Assembly: GCA_009692615.1 (NCBI GenBank)
Contig: SHYW01000032.1
Span: 1-44,931 of the forward strand
Source: Deltaproteobacteria bacterium
Lineage (GTDB): Bacteria > Desulfobacterota > Binatia > UBA9968
DNA length: 44,931 nt
Reading direction: 5' to 3'
Shown: positions 16,603 to 25,331 of the stretch, piece after piece
How the letters are laid out: each line of letters starts with the position of its first letter
Position numbering within the stretch: the first letter of the stretch is position 1
The notes under the pieces: model-generated
Told to the model about the DNA's origin: nothing
Seen by the model: only the letters and a program-made list of their open reading frames with translations
Databases searched by the model: none
Translations under genes and position numbers: made by a program

Positions 16603-16898
16603 GAATCTTCCTCCGTGGAATTGTCCTAGCGCTGATGAGTAATAACGCTAATCGTGGCCGTGGGTCAAATAAACTAATCGTGGTCGTGATCGTGTCGAGA
16701 CGGATATTTCGGATTTAAGCACGAAAAACACGAAAGGCACGAAATTCGGAAACCCCTTTTCGTGATTTTCGTGGTTTATTTCTTATCCGAGGATCTTCGA
16801 CCGCAAACCCCGCTGAAGACTTTCGCCTTTGCAGCCGTCCAATAGCAAGCTACAATTGGCAATTGAATGATGAATTGTATTCGTAAAGGAGACTACTA
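16603..16898. other. Divergent intergenic region with a hairpin repeat
   Basis: This gap separates the amidohydrolase (leftward) from the small lipoprotein gene (rightward) and must hold both promoters. It contains two imperfect copies of CTAATCGTGGYCGTG (near 16649 and 16674) and a CACGAAA-type hairpin at 16714-16783. AAAGGAG at 16885-16891 is the ribosome binding site of the rightward gene. I see no RNA gene. Confidence 0.5.
16714..16783. repeat. CACGAAA-type hairpin repeat
   Basis: Left arm AAGCACGAAAAACACGAAAG with CACGAAATTCGGAA; right arm CCTTTTCGTGATTTTCGTGG then TTTATTTCTT. It shares the CACGAA units and the central TTCGG with the CACGAAGGA family but has lost the TTCACCAC ends. Confidence 0.6.
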
Positions 16899-17501
16899 AT
16901 GAGACTGACCAGGCGTCTAATGGCGTTTCTGTCTTTCGGATTGCTGGCGTTAACCGGCTGCCCGGCCCTCGATATTCCCGGCGGCTTGGGCGGGCTTGGC
17001 GGCGCTGGCGTCAACAATGACGTCGTGGGTGAAGTGCAGTTCGTCGATAGCCGTAACCGCACAGTTGAGATCCGCACCGACTCGGGGCAGAAAACCGTAC
17101 TGCGCTACGATAACAACACTCAAGTCGCTTACCGCCAGAAAAACTACCCGGTGACCAGTTTGGAGCGGGGCGACTACATCGCGGCTCGGGTGCAACAAGA
17201 GCGCGACGGCAGTTATTCGGTATCGGCCTTCACCGTGCGCGAAACCGCCCAAGATCGGGGCGCGGGCGCGAGCACAGGAAATCAATTCAATCGCCTTGAG
17301 GGGAGGGTTGAAAACGTCGACAGCCGCCGAGGAACTTTTGAACTCCGCGATCAGCGCAACCGCATCGTCGTCGTCAGCGTCGCCTTCAACGCGCCGCGCA
17401 CGGTCAGCGAGCGTTTCAACCGGCTGCGCAACGGCGACTACCTGCGCATCGACGGACGCGGCACCGGTGCCGACCGTTTCGACCTGGAAAACTTTCTTTG
17501 A
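16899..17501 (+). CDS. Putative lipoprotein with two DUF5666-like OB-type repeats
   Basis: A 200-residue exported protein with a lipobox LALTGC (Cys21) after MRLTRRLMAFLSFGLLALTG, then a Gly-rich linker. Two related beta-rich units follow: GEVQFVDSRNRTVEIRTDSG (about 48-67) with LERGDYIAARV, and GRVENVDSRRGTFELRDQRN (about 136-155) with LRNGDYLRIDG. Both fit the DUF5666-type pattern of short OB-like domains found in surface proteins of unknown role. AAAGGAG seven bases before the ATG fixes the start. It stands alone; a dispersed repeat follows. Confidence 0.75.
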   Translation: MRLTRRLMAFLSFGLLALTGCPALDIPGGLGGLGGAGVNNDVVGEVQFVDSRNRTVEIRTDSGQKTVLRYDNNTQVAYRQKNYPVTSLERGDYIAARVQQERDGSYSVSAFTVRETAQDRGAGASTGNQFNRLEGRVENVDSRRGTFELRDQRNRIVVVSVAFNAPRTVSERFNRLRNGDYLRIDGRGTGADRFDLENFL

Positions 17502-17526
17502 GTGAAACCGCCGACTTCCCCTTCCG

Positions 17527-17616
17527 TCATTCCCGCGCACGCGGGAATCCAGGTTTTTCCCCGTAGGGGCGGACCTGCGTGTCCGCCCTCGCCTGGATTC
17601 CGCGTTCGCGGGAATG
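17527..17616. repeat. Palindromic repeat of the ATTCCCGCG...CGCGGGAAT type with an inner insert
   Basis: CATTCCCGCGCACGCGGGAA (from 17528) with TCCAGG is inversely repeated by CCTGGATTCCGCGTTCGCGG GAATG (17592-17616), with one mismatch and one missing base. Between the arms lies a second palindrome-like unit, AGGGGCGGACCTGCGTGTCC GCCCT, itself a common environmental repeat. So one repeat appears to be nested in another. Confidence 0.7.
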
Positions 17617-17623
17617 TTTGAAT

Positions 17624-17644
17624 CCCTCGAATTATACTCGAGGG
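17624..17644 (-). terminator. Hairpin after the fumarase gene
   Basis: CCCTCGA (17624-17630) pairs with TCGAGGG (17638-17644) around an AT-rich seven-base loop, four bases beyond the fumarase stop codon. There is no long T-run in the direction of fumarase transcription, so a terminator role is only probable. Confidence 0.4.
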
Positions 17645-17648
17645 TTGG

Positions 17649-19271
17649 TCAACGCAGTATCTGCTTAAAAAAGTCGTTGCCCTTATCGTCGACTAAAATA
17701 AATGCCGGAAAATCTTCCACCTCGATTTTGTAAACCGCTTCCATGCCGAGCTCGGGATATTCGAGAATTTCTACCTTCTTGATATTTTCCTTGGCCAGGA
17801 TCGCCGCCGGCCCGCCGATGGAGCCGAGATAAAAGCCGCCGTATTTTTTGCACGCGTCGGTGACCTGCTGGCTGCGATTGCCCTTGGCCAGCGTGATCAG
17901 CGCCGCGCCCTGCGATTGGAACAACTCGACATAGGAATCCATCCGCCCCGCCGTGGTCGGGCCGAAAGAACCCGAAGGCAATCCTTCCGGCGTCTTTGCC
18001 GGTCCGGCGTAATACACCGGGTGATCCTTCAAATACTGCGGCAGCCCCTCGCCTTTGTCCAAGCGCTCTTTGAGTTTCGCGTGGGCGATGTCGCGGGCGA
18101 CGATCATCGTGCCGCTAAGCGCAAGTTGCGTGGTCACCGGATTTTTTGTCAGCTGGGCGAGAATTTCTTTCATCGGCCGGTTGAGATCGACCTTAATGAC
18201 ATTGCTCGCGACTTTGCCGCGATACTCTTCGGGAATCAGCCGCCCTGGCTCACGCTCCAACTCTTCGAGCCAGATGCCATCCTTGTTGATCTTGCCTTTG
18301 ACATTGCGATCCGCCGAGCACGACACGCCCATGCCCACCGGACAAGAAGCGCCATGGCGCGGCAAGCGAATCACGCGCAAGTCTAGCGCGAAATACTTGC
18401 CGCCGAACTGCGCGCCGTAGCCGGATTTGTACGCCTGATCGAGCATGCGCTTTTCAGTCTCGGTATCGCGAAAGGCGCGGCCATGAACGTTGCCGCTAGT
18501 CGGCAGTTGATCGAGATAACCGGTGGACGCGAGCTTCACCGTCTTCAAGCAAGCCTCCGCCGAGGTGCCGCCGATGACAAAGACCAAATGATAAGGCGGA
18601 CAGCCGGCGGTGCCCAGAGTCATCATTTTTTCGGTGAGAAATTTCTCTAGGCTCGCCGGATTGAGCAGCGCTTTGGTCTCTTGATAAAGCATCGACTTGT
18701 TCGCCGAGCCGCCGCCCTTGGTGACGAATAGAAAGTTATATTCCATGCCGTCGCTGGCCAGCAGATCGATCTGCGCCGGCAAGTTGGTGCCGGTGTCGAC
18801 TTCCTCATACATGTTGAGCGGCGCGGTCTGCGAATAACGCAGGTTTTCTTCGGTGTAAGTTTTATAAATTCCTTTGGCGATAAACTCTTCGTCCTTGACG
18901 CCGGTCCAAACCTGCTGTCCCTTCTTGCCGAACACCGTCGCCGTGCCGGTGTCTTGACAGAAGGGCAATATCCCTTTTGACGATGTGTCGGCGTTGCGCA
19001 GCATCGCCAATGCGACATAGCGATCGTTCTGCGACGCGTCAGGATCTTTCAAGATCGCCGCGACCTTTTCCAAGTGCGCCTGACGCAGCAAGAACGAAAC
19101 ATCGCGGATCGCGATGTTGGCCAGATAGGTCAGACCTTCGGGAGCGATTTTGAGAATGTCTTTGCCTTCGAACTGGGATACAGAGACAAATTCCTTCGTC
19201 AGCAAGCGATATTTCGTGTCGTCCTTCGCCAACGGCAGCGGATCTTGATAGAAAAATTCAGGGGTCGCCAT
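17649..19271 (-). CDS. fumA: Fumarate hydratase, class I (FumA/FumB type, 4Fe-4S)
   Basis: A full-length class I fumarase of 540 residues, interconverting fumarate and malate in the TCA cycle. Starting at ATG 19271 ([14 protein letters not shown]), the three cysteines that hold the oxygen-sensitive 4Fe-4S cluster fall at C105 (PFCQDTGT), C224 (TAGCPPYH) and C318 (GVSCSADRN), the same numbers as I recall for E. coli FumA. This supports both family and start; the frame is open 40 codons further upstream but that part shows no family character. A GAGG lies about twelve bases before the ATG. Domain order is the long N-terminal tartrate dehydratase alpha domain then the beta domain ([28 protein letters not shown]). 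It is divergent from the binding-protein gene at 19390. Confidence 0.95.
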   Translation of the reverse strand: MATPEFFYQDPLPLAKDDTKYRLLTKEFVSVSQFEGKDILKIAPEGLTYLANIAIRDVSFLLRQAHLEKVAAILKDPDASQNDRYVALAMLRNADTSSKGILPFCQDTGTATVFGKKGQQVWTGVKDEEFIAKGIYKTYTEENLRYSQTAPLNMYEEVDTGTNLPAQIDLLASDGMEYNFLFVTKGGGSANKSMLYQETKALLNPASLEKFLTEKMMTLGTAGCPPYHLVFVIGGTSAEACLKTVKLASTGYLDQLPTSGNVHGRAFRDTETEKRMLDQAYKSGYGAQFGGKYFALDLRVIRLPRHGASCPVGMGVSCSADRNVKGKINKDGIWLEELEREPGRLIPEEYRGKVASNVIKVDLNRPMKEILAQLTKNPVTTQLALSGTMIVARDIAHAKLKERLDKGEGLPQYLKDHPVYYAGPAKTPEGLPSGSFGPTTAGRMDSYVELFQSQGAALITLAKGNRSQQVTDACKKYGGFYLGSIGGPAAILAKENIKKVEILEYPELGMEAVYKIEVEDFPAFILVDDKGNDFFKQILR

Positions 19272-19389
19272 AAGCTTTTCAACCTCGCAAGTTTTTTGTA
19301 ATCCTAATGGAAAAACAATCCATTGTCGACGCACCGAAGCCGGCCGTCGTTGTTGACACAGCCGGCCCATGTCATCTAACTTGCCCGAC

Positions 19390-20379
19390 ATGAAATTGCT
19401 GATGGTCGCTCTTGTTGCCGCTCTCTATGCGATTGCGCCCAATAACCTACAGGCCCAGACGCTTGACCAGCTTGTCGCCGGCGCGAAAAGCGAAGGCAAA
19501 CTGGTGATCTACGCTTCCGCCGCGGCGCAGCAGCTGCAAATGTATCTCGCTGCCTTCAACAAACGCTATCCGTTTATCAAGACCGAGTACTTTCGCACCG
19601 ACAAACAAAAACTGATGACCCGCGTGCTGCTCGAAGAACAAGCCAAGCAACGCCTCGCCGACGTCGTCCACACCAGCGTCATAGAAACCCATATACTCAA
19701 AAAGCGCGGCGCGCTGAGCCGCTACGTGCCGATGGAGTCGGCAACCTATCCCAGTCAATACAAAGATCCCGACGGCTACTGGACCTCGGTGTACGCCAGC
19801 GGCACCTTGCTAGGATTCAACACACGGCAAGTCAAACGTGCGGATGCGCCAAAGAGCTACGAAGACTTGTTAAACCCAAGGTGGAAAAACGCCATGGCCA
19901 TCGACAACACCAAGATCGAATGGTTCTCCATGCTGCTCAAGCTCAAGGGCCGCGGCTTCATGGAAAAACTCGCGGCGCAGAACGCTCAGGTTATGGCGGG
20001 CAACACCAATTTGCTCAACCTGCTCGCCGCCGGCGAGTTCGCGGTCATGGCGGGCGTGTACGAATATTCGGTTGATAACCTCAAAAGCAAAGGCGCGCCG
20101 GTGGACTGGATCGGCCTCGAACCGGTGATCACCTACACGGTCGCCGCATCGTTGCCGTCACAGCCAGCCCATCCCTTCGCCGCCAAGCTATTCATCGAAT
20201 GGCTGCTCACCAAGGAAGGCCAGGAAGTAATCAACCAATACGGCCGCGTGCCGATCCGCGACGACATCGATTCGAAGTACGGTAAACTGTTGAAGCAGCA
20301 CAAACTGCTAATGACCGACGTCGATCTCAGCCAGCGGGAAGTTGAAGTGAACGAGATGATCCGCAAATTATTCCGATGA
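19390..20379 (+). CDS. Extracellular solute-binding protein, Fe(III)/FbpA-like
   Basis: A binding protein of about 329 residues with a signal peptide ([20 protein letters not shown], then QAQ). The mature start [20 protein letters not shown] and the later [30 protein letters not shown] and [20 protein letters not shown] match the class of periplasmic proteins that bind ferric iron, 2-aminoethylphosphonate or small organic anions. I choose ATG 19390; an in-frame ATG seven codons upstream would put charged residues ahead of the signal. No permease gene follows; a repeat island lies downstream. It is divergent from the fumarase gene over about 118 bases. Confidence 0.85.
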   Translation: MKLLMVALVAALYAIAPNNLQAQTLDQLVAGAKSEGKLVIYASAAAQQLQMYLAAFNKRYPFIKTEYFRTDKQKLMTRVLLEEQAKQRLADVVHTSVIETHILKKRGALSRYVPMESATYPSQYKDPDGYWTSVYASGTLLGFNTRQVKRADAPKSYEDLLNPRWKNAMAIDNTKIEWFSMLLKLKGRGFMEKLAAQNAQVMAGNTNLLNLLAAGEFAVMAGVYEYSVDNLKSKGAPVDWIGLEPVITYTVAASLPSQPAHPFAAKLFIEWLLTKEGQEVINQYGRVPIRDDIDSKYGKLLKQHKLLMTDVDLSQREVEVNEMIRKLFR

Positions 20380-20421
20380 ATTTACCGTAAGTCTAAGTTG
20401 CCCGCGCGATGAGAAAATTCG

Positions 20422-20748
20422 CTCTCACCACGAAGATCACGAAGGACACGAAGGTTTTCGTAGGGTGCGCTTCGCGCACCGGTCAGTCTCGGAATATCTC
20501 TCGCAAAGACGCAAAGGTGCTAAGATCGGAGAAGAGGAAGCGAATTTGTTTGTGGACTGTTATTCTTTTTTTCCGAACTTGGCGTCTTTGCGCCTTGGCG
20601 AGAGAAATTTCCGAACCCGAGGGTCTTCGACTTCCGGAAAATTTGCGCGAGCTGCGCAAATTTTCAACTATAGTAGTACGAAGGACACGAAGGTTTCGGA
20701 TGATTAAAGTTCCGAACTTCGTGCTCTTCGTGTCCTTCGTGGTGAATA
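20422..20748. repeat. Nested island of at least four hairpin repeats
   Basis: Within the 403-base gap 20380-20782 no gene is supported. From left to right: a CACGAAGGA left arm (20424-20457); GGTGCGCTTCGCGCACC (about 20464-20480); a CTCGCAAAGACGCAAAGG arm (about 20499-20516) whose complement CTTTGCGCCTTGGCGAGAG closes at about 20604; the perfect 12-bp hairpin GAAAATTTGCGC/GCGCAAATTTTC (20637-20648 with 20654-20665); and a complete CACGAAGGA hairpin (20676-20748) ending CTTCGTGTCCTTCGTGGTGA. The outermost arms (CTCACCACGAAG and CTTCGTGGTGA) are complementary, so other repeats appear to have inserted into one CACGAAGGA element. Confidence 0.75.
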
Positions 20749-20782
20749 CACCCTCCGATTCCAGCAGGGACAATTCGCCATC

Positions 20783-23038
20783 ATGATCGAAACCCTCCAC
20801 ACCTACTGCGCCATGTGCACTTCGCGCTGCGGCGTGATCGCCACGGTCGAGGATGGCAAATTGATCAGCGTCAACGCCGACCCCGATCATCCCAACGGCT
20901 GCATCTGCGTCAAAGGCAGCGCCGCGCCACAAATCGTCTACGCGCCAGATCGATTGCAATTTCCCATGGTGCGCACCCGCGCCAAAGGCGACCCCAATCC
21001 CGGCTGGGTGCGCATCGCTTGGGAGCAAGCCCTCAATCTTGCCCAGTTACGACTAACTGACATCAAAGACAATCACGGCGCCGAAGCCGTGATTTTTTCC
21101 CGCGCGACCACGGCGGGCAGCTCCGCCATCGATTTCGACGGCTGGCTGCAACGCTTGGCGAATGCCTTCGGCAGTCCCAATCTTCTAACATCGAATCACA
21201 TCTGCACCTGGAACCGCCGTGTAGGATCGAAATACACCTACGGCAGCACCATGCCGCTGCCCGACTTCGACAACACGAAGTGCATGCTCATCTGGGGCAT
21301 CAACCCTCCGGCGACTTCGCCGGCGCAGGCGATGCGAATCAGTCGCGCGCGCAATCGCGGCGCCAAGCTGATCGTCATCGACCCACGAAAAACTACGTTG
21401 GCAGCGAAGGCAGATTGCTGGCTCCGCGTCCGGCCGGGAACAGACGGCGAGCTGGCAATGGCGATGATCCATGTGCTGCTCGAAGAAGACCTTTTCGACG
21501 CCGACTTCGCACGTACCTGGACCAACGCAACCTGCTTGGTTCGCAGCGACAACGGGCAGATGCTGCCAGGAATGGGTTCTGCCGCACTCTTTGGCAGCGT
21601 CACTGTGAAGCTCGCCGACGGGAAATCGCTGGAGTACCGGCCCGTCCTACAATTACTCAAAGAAGCCGCCGCGCCCTACGCGCCGGAATTATCCGAAACC
21701 ATCACCACGGTGCCAGCCAAAGAAGTCAGAAAAGCGGTGCGGCTGTTCGCCAAAGAGAAACCGTCAAGCTACTGCACCTGGGTCGGCCTCGAACAAGACC
21801 ACGACGCCATGCAAACCAACCGCGCCGTCTGCATCTTCTACGCTCTCACCGGCCAATACGATCGGCGTGGCAGCAATGTGCTTTTCGCCGCGACGCCAAC
21901 GAATTCGATCACGGGGCGTGAACTACTGTCCCAAGCGCAGGCGGTGCTGCGCCTAGGCAGTGAAAAACATCCCCTCGGCCCGCCGGTTGATCCCGGAATC
22001 GTTCAGGCCGCGGAAGTCTACGACGCGATCCTCACCGGTAAACCGTATCCCGTAAAAGCCGCGGTCTTATTTGGCACCGATCCGCTGTTAGGCCACGGCG
22101 GTCCATTGCGCGGCAAAGCCGCCTTCGAAGCCCTCGACTTTTACGTTCACGTCGACACGACGCTCAATCCCAGCGCCAACTTCGCCGACTTGATCTTGCC
22201 GGCAACGACCTGCTGGGAGCGCGCAGCACTGCTGCCTTCGTTCGAAATCGCCGAGGACACGGTCAACTGGTGCCAGCTGCGTCCCGCAGTTGCGACACCG
22301 ATTGCTGAATCGCGCTCTGAAATGGAAATCATCTTCGACCTAGCCAAACGTCTAGGGCTGACTCAACAATTCTTCGACGGCGACATGGACGCCGCGCTCG
22401 CTCATCAACTCGCGCCGGCAAGCATTTCGCTTGAACAACTAAAACAGAATCCCCTTGGTGTGAGAGCCAACGTCTCGACTCGTTATCAAAAGTACGCAGC
22501 GTTCGATGCGACGAGCGGCAAGCCGCGCGGTTTCGACACGCCGTCGGGTAAGATCGAAATCTACTCGAAACCGTTCGCAGCAGCTGGATACGCGCCTCTG
22601 CCACAATTCGCAGCGCAAGCAGAATCGAACGATCGATATCCCCTAACCCTGACTTTTTTCCGCGACATCCATTTCTGCGACCAACAACACCGCAACATTC
22701 CAAACTTGCGACGCGGCGTTCCCGAACCGTTCGTCGAGATGCATTCGCGCGTTGCGCAGGCACAGGGAATTACCAACGGCGAATGGATTTCACTTGAAAC
22801 CAAGAGCGGCAAGGTCAGACTCAAAGCGAAATTCAACGATGCTCTGCACGCAGATGTCGTGACAACGGTCTACGGCTGGTGGCAAGGCTGCGAAGAATTG
22901 AATCTCGCCGGCCACGATCCGTTCAGCCCCAACGGCGCCAACGCCAATCTACTGATTGACAACTCCGACGTCGATCCGATCAGCGCGTCGGTGGCCCATC
23001 GCGGCCAGCGTTGTCGCGTGAGCAAGTTAGTGCATTGA
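20783..23038 (+). CDS. Molybdopterin (Mo/W-bisPGD) oxidoreductase, DMSO reductase superfamily
   Basis: A 751-residue catalytic subunit. The N-terminal 4Fe-4S site is C9-x2-C12-x3-C16 with C42 in CICVKG. The metal-ligand region reads SNHICTWNRR, making C141 the likely Mo/W ligand, as in the acetylene hydratase/formate dehydrogenase-like branches rather than the Ser- or Asp-ligated ones. Later pterin-binding parts are KLIVIDPRKT, VRPGTDGELAMAM, FGTDPLLGHG and DLILPATTCWER; the C-terminal domain has SGKVRLKAKF and VYGWWQG. There is no Tat signal, so it is cytoplasmic. No iron-sulfur or membrane subunit is beside it; VOC and nitroreductase genes follow on the same strand. Substrate unknown. Confidence 0.88.
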   Translation: MIETLHTYCAMCTSRCGVIATVEDGKLISVNADPDHPNGCICVKGSAAPQIVYAPDRLQFPMVRTRAKGDPNPGWVRIAWEQALNLAQLRLTDIKDNHGAEAVIFSRATTAGSSAIDFDGWLQRLANAFGSPNLLTSNHICTWNRRVGSKYTYGSTMPLPDFDNTKCMLIWGINPPATSPAQAMRISRARNRGAKLIVIDPRKTTLAAKADCWLRVRPGTDGELAMAMIHVLLEEDLFDADFARTWTNATCLVRSDNGQMLPGMGSAALFGSVTVKLADGKSLEYRPVLQLLKEAAAPYAPELSETITTVPAKEVRKAVRLFAKEKPSSYCTWVGLEQDHDAMQTNRAVCIFYALTGQYDRRGSNVLFAATPTNSITGRELLSQAQAVLRLGSEKHPLGPPVDPGIVQAAEVYDAILTGKPYPVKAAVLFGTDPLLGHGGPLRGKAAFEALDFYVHVDTTLNPSANFADLILPATTCWERAALLPSFEIAEDTVNWCQLRPAVATPIAESRSEMEIIFDLAKRLGLTQQFFDGDMDAALAHQLAPASISLEQLKQNPLGVRANVSTRYQKYAAFDATSGKPRGFDTPSGKIEIYSKPFAAAGYAPLPQFAAQAESNDRYPLTLTFFRDIHFCDQQHRNIPNLRRGVPEPFVEMHSRVAQAQGITNGEWISLETKSGKVRLKAKFNDALHADVVTTVYGWWQGCEELNLAGHDPFSPNGANANLLIDNSDVDPISASVAHRGQRCRVSKLVH

Positions 23039-23068
23039 ACAGGATTATTGGTAACCGCGCGCTCCCAC

Positions 23069-23106
23069 CCTCCCCCTTTGGAAAAGGCGGAACGAGGGGG
23101 ATTTTC
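23069..23106. repeat. CCTCCCCCTTTGGAAAAGG-type intergenic repeat
   Basis: TCCCCC (23071-23076) is complementary to GGGGGA (23096-23101), and CCTTT to AAAGG inside. The sequence CCTCCCCCTTTGGAAAAGGC with AACGAGGGGGATTTTCC is of a kind seen in many environmental genomes. It lies between the molybdopterin and VOC genes and could weaken transcription through the pair. Confidence 0.45.
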
Positions 23107-23180
23107 CTATTTGTCTCAAGCCATTTTCTATGGTAGAAAACCCTCACTCAAACACAAACAAAGTAGTAAGGATAAAATTT

Positions 23181-23690
23181 ATGGCAAACGGAAAAAGTCC
23201 CATCGCCGTCAAGAAGCTCGGCCACGTAGTCTACTCGGTGAGCAACTTGGAACGGAGCATGAAGTTCTGGACCGAGATCATGGGCTTCAAATTTTCCGAC
23301 AAGAACGAAGGCGGCATGGTGTTTTTCCGCACCGCCACTGACCACCACACCATCGCCTTGATGGAAGCAACCGACAAAAATGAATTGCCCAAGCGCGGCC
23401 AGTTGGGCTTCGACCACATGGCGTTCGAAGTCGGCAGCGTCTCGGAGCTGTTCAAGATCCGTGAATTTCTCAAATCAAAAGGCGTGACGATTTTCTACGA
23501 AGGCCGGCGCGGCCCCGGCGGCAATCCCGGCGTCGAGTTCTACGATCCGGACGGCTACAAGATCGAAATCTACGCGACCATGGACCAAGTCGGCACGGAC
23601 GGCAAAAGCCGGCCCGCCAACGAATGGAACCGCGCGACCACGCTTGAAGAAGCGGTAGCCAAGCCGCTGCCCCACGCCGAATATCATTAA
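23181..23690 (+). CDS. VOC family protein (glyoxalase/extradiol dioxygenase fold)
   Basis: A 169-residue protein with two beta-alpha-beta-beta-beta modules. The start is ATG 23181, with AAGGA eight bases upstream; 17 codons of open frame before it lack coding character. Metal-ligand candidates are H15 in LGHVVYSV, the His in GFDHMAFEV and the Glu near the end in GYKIEIYATMD, the H-H-E set of catechol 2,3-dioxygenase-type members. A C-terminal tail of about 40 residues (RPANEWNRATTLEEAVAKPL) is longer than in minimal glyoxalases. It lies between molybdopterin and nitroreductase genes on one strand, so a role in aromatic or xenobiotic degradation is plausible but unproved. Confidence 0.85.
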   Translation: MANGKSPIAVKKLGHVVYSVSNLERSMKFWTEIMGFKFSDKNEGGMVFFRTATDHHTIALMEATDKNELPKRGQLGFDHMAFEVGSVSELFKIREFLKSKGVTIFYEGRRGPGGNPGVEFYDPDGYKIEIYATMDQVGTDGKSRPANEWNRATTLEEAVAKPLPHAEYH

Positions 23691-23772
23691 GCGCAATCTG
23701 TTTGTCTCAATCTTCTATCACGCCGCCGCGGCGCCAAGTCACGGCGGCGTTTATGTTTCCTGAAAGTCGAAC

Positions 23773-24420
23773 ATGGACACCGATAACCTGTTAGAAATAA
23801 TCCAACACCGCCGCAGCGTGCGCGTCTACAAAGCCGGCAAGGTTTCCGTGCAGCAACTGGAAACAATTTTGGAAGCCGCGCGTTGGGCGCCGTCGGGGGC
23901 AAACACTCAACCCTGGGAGTTCGTCGTTACCCGCGACCGCAAGAAAATGAAACAGGTGCGCGAAATTTATTCGCAAGAATGGCGCGACCGCAAGCGTGAA
24001 GACCCGGTGCACTACAAAGGTTTGAAAAAAGATTACGTCGGCGACGTCAGCGTGCTCGTGCTCGCCTGCGGCGAAGCGCGCAGCAAGCAAGTCTATCTCA
24101 CGACCCGCCAACCCGCCGACCGCGAGAAACTATTTCAAGCGAGCATCGCCAACTCGGTGCAACAAATGATGCTCGCCGCCGCCAGTATGAATCTAGGCAC
24201 GGTGTGGGTGTCGGTACGCGAAGAAGTCGAGCCCGAGTTGAGAGAACTGTTCCAAGTGCCGAGTGAGCTAAGACTGCTCTGGGTCATGCCCATCGGCCAC
24301 GCCAGCAGTTGGCCGAAAGCCAAACCGCGCCGGCCCATCGCGGCTTTCACGCACTACGAAGTCTACGACCGCAAGAAACTGCGCCAAGACTCAGATATCC
24401 ACGCCTGGCCGAAGAATTGA
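23773..24420 (+). CDS. Nitroreductase family protein (FMN)
   Basis: A 215-residue FMN oxidoreductase. HRRSVRVYKAGKVSVQQLET (about 12-31) is the N-terminal phosphate/flavin-binding stretch, followed by LEAARWAPSGANTQPWEFVV (about 33-52), the family hallmark, and by LGTVWVSVREEVEPELRELF with LWVMPIGHA near the C-terminus. These enzymes use NAD(P)H to reduce nitro groups, quinones or flavins. Between about 75 and 110 it has a charged insert (EWRDRKREDPVHYKGLKKDY) seen in some environmental members. It is third in the plus-strand run after the molybdopterin and VOC genes, with 82 bases between VOC stop and this ATG, and converges with the small membrane protein gene. Confidence 0.88.
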   Translation: MDTDNLLEIIQHRRSVRVYKAGKVSVQQLETILEAARWAPSGANTQPWEFVVTRDRKKMKQVREIYSQEWRDRKREDPVHYKGLKKDYVGDVSVLVLACGEARSKQVYLTTRQPADREKLFQASIANSVQQMMLAAASMNLGTVWVSVREEVEPELRELFQVPSELRLLWVMPIGHASSWPKAKPRRPIAAFTHYEVYDRKKLRQDSDIHAWPKN

Positions 24421-24463
24421 CGCCATCTCGAATGGCCGATCACGACGCCGACTTGAAACTCAG

Positions 24464-25081
24464 TTAGGGCAACAATCTAACGTGATATAGATTGCCGCGT
24501 GTGTCGCCGCAGGCGCCTTTCGTTTGACCGAGGGGGCGAGTCTCGCCGTAAACACATTCCAACGTAGTATCTGCATTCGACACAGTTGAAATGATCCATG
24601 GCCGATCGCTGAGAATTTGCAGTTTGTTCAGAGTGGCGCGATCCAAGATTTTTGGTTTGGGCCAATCGGTCGCGCCCGGCTTTATCGTCGTAAAAGTGCC
24701 TCTGAGCTGCTGAGTCGCAATATCGTTAACCAATGCTTTGCCGCTGCCACTGCCATCGTCGATAAACTGGGCCTCAAGGGCGTTACTCGATTTGATTTTT
24801 GGTCCATCGTACGGAACCAACGAAGCTAGAATTTTGGCCTTGGGCTTTGGCGCTTGAAGCGGGGCGACTGGGGGCTGTACAGACGATACAAAAGTCGAAT
24901 AGGTAGAACCGCTGGCATTGATCAACGCGTAAACAATAAAAACGCTGCCGCCGGTAACCAGCCATGATATTTTAAAAGTCGTCAGCCACGCTTCGGATTC
25001 AATCAGGATGTATAGAATCGCGCCGAAGCCGATCCAAATCCCGATCGCGACCATCAACCCTTGGGAATCAACAACGACCAT
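24464..25081 (-). CDS. Small membrane-anchored protein of unknown function
   Basis: I do not recognise this protein. From ATG 25081 (GGAACGG shortly upstream; a TTG twenty codons earlier is possible) it has 205 residues. Two hydrophobic segments near the N-terminus (GLMVAIGIWIGFGAILYILI and ISWLVTGGSVFIVYALI) are followed by a Pro-rich linker (VQPPVAPLQAPKPKAK) and a soluble domain of about 120 residues with two cysteines (LECVYGE, GACGDTRG) that could form a disulfide if exported. The end GNLYHVRLLP is firm. It is convergent with the nitroreductase gene and separate from RNase G by a 260-base gap. Confidence 0.6.
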   Translation of the reverse strand: MVVVDSQGLMVAIGIWIGFGAILYILIESEAWLTTFKISWLVTGGSVFIVYALINASGSTYSTFVSSVQPPVAPLQAPKPKAKILASLVPYDGPKIKSSNALEAQFIDDGSGSGKALVNDIATQQLRGTFTTIKPGATDWPKPKILDRATLNKLQILSDRPWIISTVSNADTTLECVYGETRPLGQTKGACGDTRGNLYHVRLLP

Positions 25082-25280
25082 GACTACCGTTCCATTCAAG
25101 TTTTCGGGTGAATAGACTGACCGTATAGAACGCGGAAGCAATAGCTTCTTACTAGAAAGAAGGCGCCAACGTCAAACACCGACCGATCCTGCGCACTAGA
25201 CAGCGCGACAGCGAAAGTCGCGTTTCACAGGAACTAAAGCGCACTGACTTAGTTACGAGAGACGGTCGCACAAACCGGTA

Positions 25281-25306
25281 TCGGGGCGCAGCACGCTGCG
25301 CTCCGA
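25281..25306. other. GC-rich hairpin between RNase G and the small membrane protein gene
   Basis: TCGGGGCGCAGC (25281-25292) pairs with GCTGCGCTCCGA (25295-25306) with one G-T pair; the true loop is probably six bases. It lies about 40 bases beyond the RNase G stop on the minus strand. It lacks a T-run in that direction. Confidence 0.4.
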
Positions 25307-25331
25307 CGATTGTTTTGCCTTCTTAGCGGCC

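Noticed and set aside
20424-20748. Possible CRISPR array because of recurring CACGAAGGA units
   Set aside because: Units are 9 bases, directly abutting, arranged in inverted arms, without spacers of regular length and without cas genes.
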